From JBBQLG01 sp964251665 (GTDB lineage: Bacteria > Bacteroidota > Bacteroidia > Cytophagales > Spirosomataceae), in NCBI GenBank assembly GCA_964251665.1, contig CAXUKO010000002.1:496001-560000 (forward strand): a stretch of DNA of 64,000 nt, read 5' to 3'. Within the stretch, counting starts at the first letter, position 1. The number at the start of each line of letters is the position of its first letter. The position numbers were made by a program, and so were the translations under genes. A model generated the notes under the pieces. That model had not been told where the DNA came from. It saw only the letters and a list, made by a program, of their open reading frames with translations, and searched no databases. Shown piece after piece: positions 55,301-62,100 of the stretch.

Positions 55301-55603
55301 GTGGCGTCCAACTTCCTGCGGAATCTGCAACTCGTTGCCTTCTCGGATATTGGTACTGCCTGGACCGGCAAAGGGCCATTCAGCCGACAGAATAACCTGA
55401 ATACGGTGATCATCGGGGCCGATGGCAAGATTCCATTCCGGGCTACGGTCACTAACTTCAAAAACCCATTCCTGATTGGCTACGGCGTGGGCGCACGGAC
55501 CATGCTGCTGGGCTATTACGTTAAGTTCGACTACGGTTGGGGCATTGAAAATAACGTCGTCAACAAGCCTATTGCTTACCTGACGCTGGGTTACGACTTC
55601 TGA
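52331..55603 (+). CDS. Large envelope protein: peptidase-MA-like, TolB-like propeller and outer-membrane beta-barrel
   Basis: A 1,090-residue protein with a signal peptide (MRRYYILLVGLWLGVLAEATAQ). Residues about 25-290 resemble a peptidase-MA-like region (WKIVRTTNFEVYFYQDGEQLANL, LPDWFMPGIASYIAEGW), in which the HExxH motif is not preserved. About 300-600 carry PD40/TolB-type propeller repeats (RQIVFSSNRSQD). A Pro/Ala-rich linker with repeated ARPD/ARPN units (around 615-650) precedes a C-terminal barrel of about 400 residues resembling surface antigens, ending in AYLTLGYDF. The frame is open upstream to 52271 but ATG 52331 gives the signal peptide. Role unknown; outer membrane likely. Confidence 0.82.
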   Translation: MRRYYILLVGLWLGVLAEATAQNYPALEQFGKNRIQYRDFNWKIVRTTNFEVYFYQDGEQLANLTAQYAESDFDRITELLGYTPYSRIKIFLYNSPQELAQSNIGLSSFGELSSKEIDLAKSRLEIAFTGDQVSFRKQLIRDVSMLFVYDMLYGGSLKDALQSSLLLTLPDWFMPGIASYIAEGWSTDMDDYMRDVSVNHPVKKPSLLTGRDAERVGQSIWNFIAQKYGKDNVSNILNLTRIIRNEQSSISSTLGVSYPRFLREWRDYYIGMANPTLQAYQPGSDDFQLKINSSNGTRLNNLKLSTDKQFIAYTTTRDGRFQVEVVNTATKKKTPVLQGGYRQDGQIAMRNLTPLVAWQRDNDLAVITDEKGKSYLYIYSNLEKRPKLKQRQLLQGVTQVVSIDASDDGSGLVVSADRNGQNDLFLYSIGRGTFQQLTNDLYDDLNPQFVGRGTRQIVFSSNRSQDTLGVDKGTYKTIRDQFSIFVHEGGARARSLTRLTDSLTSARQPTAANEEAVYYISDASGIRNLYRTDTATHTTRQITAFPFGLQLYDFNPTTGGFVYSTIQNGETLIGYRARLETNRTVQTPPTQRNIITGQVPSPPKPAVARPDAARPNAARPDTTAPAATQPTALTPATTNRLALRPGEVDTDNYQFDPDVLKANEYRQRRAAATTLPLGGMNGPIRSRRRENVTIRGPFNYEGLFIANDSRSGFRIDPVRGFGLTQTLTMNDLLENHIIKAGLFITTTLRNSDLFAEYSNLTHRIDYGVRIDRQTLFIDNEGLSQRYRYNRVAINASYPLSVTSRFTVSPFYAVTRLLDLSGLPNRDRASDYAGVRGEFVFDNTKVNGLNMVEGTRLKARYEDYAGLRGKNESFNKFNLDIRHYQRIYRDLMLAVRLSYGQSGGAAPKQSTLGGMDNWIPNQNNNKEQSATNPLLIPNAEAQNREDNRDIFFLDFVAPLRGFRQGKLTGNSHVLFNAELRLPLVKFLYRGNVASNFLRNLQLVAFSDIGTAWTGKGPFSRQNNLNTVIIGADGKIPFRATVTNFKNPFLIGYGVGARTMLLGYYVKFDYGWGIENNVVNKPIAYLTLGYDF

Positions 55604-55615
55604 TGAACTGATGTT

Positions 55616-55667
55616 ACTGATCAATAAAAAAGCCGCCTATTTATGGGTGGCTTTTTTATTGATCAGT
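55616..55667 (+). terminator. Strong terminator after the envelope protein gene
   Basis: ACTGATCAATAAAAAAGCCGCC (55616-55637) pairs with GGTGGCTTTTTTATTGATCAGT (55646-55667) with one G-T pair, and the right arm includes six T. The symmetry makes it bidirectional. Confidence 0.9.
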
Positions 55668-55857
55668 AATTTGACGAATCTTGTAGTTTAGATTTCCCAT
55701 TAAAAATGCATTTATGATGGCCATGCCAATTATTTTTTTGTCTGTTTAAAGCGACTGCCGGGATTATTTTTTTCAGACCGAAACGGAGCGTTTTGTCTAC
55801 TTAAGCAGTAGGTGCAAGTCACCGGCGCGGGCATAAACCTGATGGTTAAGGGGGTGT

Positions 55858-55874
55858 TTGGCATAGTTTTCGCG
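55858..55874 (+). promoter_or_regulatory. Sigma-54-like promoter element 1
   Basis: TTGGCATAGTTTTCGCG matches the sigma-54 consensus (TTGGCAC, four to five bases, TTGCW): the invariant GG and GC are exactly ten bases apart and only one position of the -12 box differs. Confidence 0.55.
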
Positions 55875-56029
55875 CAATAGCCCCATTTATAAGCCTGCAA
55901 TATCACTCCACAGAACCCGGCCTGCTTTCGTGATACGCCGTTTTCGGCCAGTAGACTAACCCTTTTTATTCACGTGATTCTTAAACGATTACCTCCGCCG
56001 AGACTAATCATCCGACCGGGTTACCCGAT

Positions 56030-56046
56030 TTGGCATAGTTTTAGAT
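56030..56046 (+). promoter_or_regulatory. Sigma-54-like element 2 (degenerate)
   Basis: TTGGCATAGTTTTAGAT shares its first 13 bases with element 1 but has GA in place of the -12 GC. It may be a weak promoter, or simply a repeat of element 1. Confidence 0.35.
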
Positions 56047-56184
56047 ATTTCCTGTATAGTCGAAATGGTCTGTACGCTGGTAGGTACCAGCCGTGACTTA
56101 TCCGCATATAAACGGTCTGAACATTTATCATACAAAAGGGGGCGTCCTGTCAATAAACAGACATAGCTCCAAATCAGGTTGCAG

Positions 56185-59100
56185 ATGAAAGTAACGTCTA
56201 CGTTAAGCAGTACCCGTTTTGGCAACAAGTTGATTTCCCTTCCCTGCTCCGGCCCGGCTCAGTTGCTGGCTTCGGGGGGCAGCATCCGGTTGATCGCCGA
56301 ACGGTTTACTGACTATTTGATGCAACTCGCCTGGTATTGGCTATCGCCGGTGCGCTCCGCAGCGCTCAGGTCTGTTCGTCCCGGAGAGACAGTCACTGAT
56401 CGCACTTCCTTTTTTTTGCCCGTCCAGAGTCTGAAAACGGATCAACAGACCGATCCGCCCGATGATCCACCCGTTGCCTGCCTGCCTTACATTGTACCCA
56501 CCACCACAGTACCTCACGCAATGAATGAGTTATCTTTACTAAAGCGTTTTTTACCTGATCAATGCCAGTGGTACGGAAAGCGGCCCGCCCCCAACAGGAG
56601 ACGGGCCACTGCCATGTCCATGAATCGGGCCGTCCGTCTGGATGCGCCCGAATTGGCATGTAGTGGAAAAATGCCGCTCCGTTCAGCCGTTCGGTTTCAG
56701 CCGATGGCCGCTTTGTTTATACTGGCGCTAACCTTGGTGGCTGCTCTGTCGGGTTCGGCATCGGCGGTAGCGCAGTCGATCAACCTGAGCGTCCGGCAAA
56801 TTGCCGAGCCAAAGCGACCGGCTATCAATACGCCGGTCAACTACACAATCATTGTTAAAAACAGCGGGGCTGACGCGGCCACCGGGATAACCCTGCGGGA
56901 TAGTCTGCCGGTTGGGGGCACAACGTTCGGTTCACTGGATGTACTGCGGGGCAGCGGAGTAACCCATACCACTCCCGCTGACTTCACGGATATTACCATT
57001 CCGGCGCTGGCTCCGAACGATTCGGTGGTGTTGAAACTGAACCTGATTGTCCATGAACAGGGCGTATGGTTCAACAACGTCGAGGTGACGGCGGCAACGG
57101 GTACGGATATGAACTCTGTGCCGGGTAACCACAGTCTGCTCGAAGATGATTCGGATGCAACCTGTTTTGCCATTCCACTGACGTGGTACTCGGGTGATCA
57201 GTTTCTGGTGTCCATTCCCAGCGGGTACGCCGGAATTAAGTGGTACCGCAACGGAACGCAACTCACGGCACCCACTGATTCGGCGGTCGTGAACAGCGAC
57301 GGAACGCTGACGATCAAAGGGCCGGGTGCCTACTCGTTCTCCACAACCCGAAACGGCTGTACAACGGGTAATTGCTGTAATATCGACGTCGTACCCGGTG
57401 GCCTCGCCCGCCTGGGTAATTTTGTGTTTGAGGATAAGAACGTCAATGGCGTTCAGGATTCCGGTGAACCCGGCATCGCCAGCGCAACGGTAACGTTGCT
57501 GCTGAATGGAACGCCCGTGAAGACGGTCAGTACCGATGCTAACGGCTTATATAGTTTCGATGGCTTAACCCCCGGCAACGCTAATAGCTATATCGTTCAG
57601 TTTGGTACGCCAACCGGTTACACGGCAACGGCAGCGAACGTAGGGAATACCGCTACCGATTCGGATGCCAGTCTGGCAACGGGTCGGTCGGGCAGTTATA
57701 CGTTAACGGCGGGCGAATACAATCAGACGGTCGATGCCGGTTTCTACAAATCAGCCACCATTGGTGATTACGTCTTTGTTGATACCAACAGGAACGGTGT
57801 TCAGGACGGCACCGATACGCCGATGGCTTCGGTCACGGTAACGCTTTATCAGAATGGAAATGCTGTCGCCACCACCGTAACGGGAGTTAATGGCCTGTAT
57901 ACGTTCGTCGATGTAACGCCGGGTAGCAGCAACAGCTACGTAGTTGGTTTTACTACCCCCACCAGCTATAGCCTGACTACGCCACTCGCCGGTACCGATA
58001 AAACCATTGATAGCGATGTGCTGGTAAGCGGCCTGACGACGAGCTTAACGCTGGCTTCGGGTGAAACCAATACCAGTATCGATGCTGGATTCACCCCATT
58101 GACTGCCAGCCTGGGCGATTATGTCTTTGAGGATGTCAACCTGAATGGTACGCAGGATGGGGATGATAAACCCATCTCGGGACTGGTTGTCACCCTGTTG
58201 CAGGGGAATACGGTTGTCGCTACGACCAATACAAACCAGAGCGGTTTCTATAGTTTCAATAACCTGCAGGTAGGTGTGCCTTATTCGGTGAGCTTCACGG
58301 CTCCATCGGGTTATACGGCAACGCTGGCCAACGTGGGAGATGATAACTCCGATTCCGACGCGGGTACAAACGGGCTGACGACGCAGCCGTATATCTTAAC
58401 GGCCAGTCAGTTTAACCAGTCGGTCGATGCCGGTTTCTATAAAACGGCTACGCTGGGGAACTACGTCTTCGCTGATAACAACAAGAATGGCATTCAGGAT
58501 GGCACCGATACGCCGATGGCTTCGGTCACGGTGACGCTCTATCAGAATGGGAACGCCGTTGCTACTACCGTAACGGGTGTGGATGGATTGTATAGTTTCC
58601 CTAACCTGACACCGGGTAGCAGCAACAGTTACGCAGTCGGCTTCAGCACCCCGGCCAACTACAGCCTGACAACGCCACTCGCCGGTGGAGACAGGGCGGC
58701 AGACAGCGATGTGCTGGCGAGCGGGTTGACGGCGAGTCTGACCCTGGCTTCGGGTGAGACTAACAACAGTATTGATGCTGGATTCACACCGCTCACTGCT
58801 GGTTTGGGTAACTACGTCTTCGGCGATTTAAACCACAACGGAATTCAGGACGAGGGCGATAAACCCATTTCCGGCGTAGTCGTCACCCTGTTGCAGGGCA
58901 GTACCGTTGTTGCCAGTACCACCACGAATCTGAGCGGTCTGTACAGTTTCACCGGTTTACAACTGGGTGTACCTTACTCAGTGAGCTTCACGGCCCCCGC
59001 CGGGCTGACGGCTACACTGGCTAATGCCGGCACTGATGATGCCGTAGACTCCGATGGTGATCTGGTAACGGGCCTGACATCGCAGACCTTTAGCCTGACG

Positions 59101-62100
59101 GCCAATGAATTCAATCAAACCATCGATATGGGCTACATCGGGCTGGCCAGTCTGGGTAGCTATGTCTTTGCCGATAATAACAAAGATGGTGTTCAGGATA
59201 CGGGCGACGCACCAATCGGGGGTGTAACCGTAACGCTTTACCAGAATGGTACCGCTGTCGCTACCACTGTGACCGACCCCGCTGGTTTATACATCTTCAC
59301 GGGTCTGACACCGGGTAGCAGCAATACCTATACGATTGGCTTCTCCACGCCGGCCAACTACTCCGTCACAACACCCCTTTCGGGTACCGATAAAACCAAA
59401 GACAGTGACCTGAACCCGGTAACGGGACGTACCACGAGCCTGACCCTGAGTTCGGGCGAGGTGAACACGACGGTCGATGCCGGCTTTGTCTTGCCATCCC
59501 TGAGTGATGGTAAAATCGGGAACTTCGTTTGGTATGACTACAACGGCGATGGTCGTCAGGGCCCCACGACCGGAGCAAATGCTGAACCGGGTGTGCCGGG
59601 CGTATCCGTTCAACTCTACAGTGCCTCGACGAATACCTTACTGCGAACGACTACAACGGGCACCGATGGCAGTTACGTCTTCGATGCCCTGGACTCGGGT
59701 ACCTATTATGTGAAGTTTACTGTGCCGACCGGCTCCGTGCTCACCACCGTAACGGCACCAGGTGTACCGGTTGAGCAGAACAGCGATGCCGGTAAGGATG
59801 GTAAAACCGGAATCATCACCATCGATATCTCGCAGCCTGTTTCCAGCACGCTCCACACCAACCTGACGGTGGATGCCGGTGTCACGCCGTTTGGCTCCAT
59901 TGGTGATCTGGTGTTCTTAGATACCAACGGCGACGGGATTCAGAACGACGGCAACACGGGCGTATCCGGCGTTACGGTACAGTTATACGACGTGCTGACG
60001 GGACTGAAATTAGACGAGGTCATCACAAACAATGTGGGCACCTACCAGTTCGACTCCCTTAAAGCGGGTACCTATCAGGTGAAATTTGTGCTGCCAGCTG
60101 GTAAGACCTTTACTTCGGTTGGACAGGGCACCAGCGCAACTGACAGCGACGCCAACATTACAACCGGCCTGAGCGGTACCATCACCATCGATGTGAAACA
60201 GCCCGAGACAAGCCTGGCCCGGAACAACCCAACCATTGACGCGGGTATTTCGGGAACCTGCACAACGCCGGTTGATCTGATTGTTTCGGCGAATCTGGCA
60301 ACAACAACTATCTGCGCGGGTGGCAAAGCAACGATAACCGCCACTACCACCGTCAGCGGTGCAACCATTCAGTGGTTCCTGTCGGCAGCGGGCGGGCAGT
60401 CCTTTACCACCACCCAAAGCGGGCAGACCTTAAGCGTGGAGCCAACCGCCACCACGACCTATTATGCGCAGGCGACAAGCCCGGCCGGGTGCAAAAGCGC
60501 ACTTAAATCCGTAGTCATTACGGTGCCGAAACCCGCTACGCCAACGGTGGTGAGTCAGCTTGCCAACGTTTGTCCGAAAACAACAGCCGATCTGACGACG
60601 GTACACGCCACCAACACTCTGTTGCCGGGTAGTGTAACCGAGTTCCACACGACGGCACTGGCGACCAGCCCGATTGTGGCCAACCAGACCGCCGTAACGG
60701 CCGGTACGTATTATCTCTTCGAGAAAACGAAAGAAGGATGCTACAGCAGTCCGGCCACCGTGACGGTAACCATCGTCGATGCCTGCCTGACCGACCTGGC
60801 CATTACCAAACAAGTGATAACGCCTGGCCCATTCCATACGGGGCAGCAGGTGACCTACTCAATCACGGTTAAGAACGAGGGGGCGATACCGGCCAAATCG
60901 GTAACGGTCAGCGAGACACTGCCCGCTGGTCTGACGTACGTCAGTACTACACCGTCGGGCGAATACAGTGCCGCTACGGGTATCTGGACAATCGGACAGT
61001 TGAATGCCGGTGCCAGCCGCACCCTGCTGATCGAAACCACACTGACTGGTTCGGGTATGGTTAAAAACGTGGCTGTTGTTCGTAGCCCGGATAACGATCC
61101 AGGTAAAACACAGAACGATACCTCGCAGGCGGCCATCTCGACCGAAGCCTGTAGCCTGCTGCCACCGCGTGTATACTGCGCTATTACGGAAATCTGTAAG
61201 GGAGAGTTTACGACGCTGACAGCTCGGGATTGCGACGGTACCATCGTCTGGTCTGATGGTCAGACGGGAGGCATCGTGAATGTGCGTCCGCTGATCACGA
61301 CTACCTATAACGCCAGTTGCGTCACGACAACCTGCTCGAGCGGGAAGTCCAAAGAGATCACCATTACGGTGCTCGATCTGAAGCAGCCAACGATTCTGGC
61401 TTCTTCGCCAACGATCTGTCCGGGCGGTTCAGTAACGCTGACCGTGACGGGCTGTGAGACCGGCAAGCCGGTCTGGTCGGAAGGGCAGCAGGGTGTTACC
61501 TCCATTGTGGTGCAGCCAACCTCGAAAACGACGTACACGGTACAGTGCCGCGTGAACAGCTGCCTGAGCGTACCCGCCGAGAAGACCATTGATATTGGTA
61601 CTGATCTGCCGAAACCAACGGTAGTTTGCAGCACGACGGTCGTTTGTCCGGGCGAGTCGGTAACGCTCGAAGCGAAAAACTGCATCGGTACGCCACTCTG
61701 GAACACCCAGGAAACAACGGGCAGCATCACCGTATTCCCAACGGCTACGAACAACACGTTCTATGTAGTCTGCTCGTCGGGTAACTGCATCAGTCCGAAA
61801 TCCGATAATTACGTCATCAGAATCGTGACACCAGCTGTACCAACGGTAGTGGCCAGTGCCGATACCATCTGCGTAGGCGGTACCGTTACGCTGACCGCGT
61901 TTGGCTGCGAAGGCAGTGTGATCTGGAGCAATGGCGTTACGCAGGCAACCAGCATTACGGTATCGCCATCGGCCACGCAGAACTACTACGCACAGTGTAA
62001 AGTCCGCAGCTGCCTGAGCGACCGGTCGAAACCAATGACTATCGCGGTAGTTTCCCCAACGGTGCCAACGGTATCGGTTAAACCGGCCAAGCCGCTGTTC

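Larger units (their letters stand above)
55668..56184. other. Long leader/promoter region of the giant adhesin gene
   Basis: No gene of its own is supported here. The region is mixed in base composition and contains two copies of TTTGGCATAGTTTT, described as sigma-54-like elements, 172 bases apart. Stop codons in all frames precede the adhesin reading frame, the last one in its frame being TAG at 56164-56166. Confidence 0.6.
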
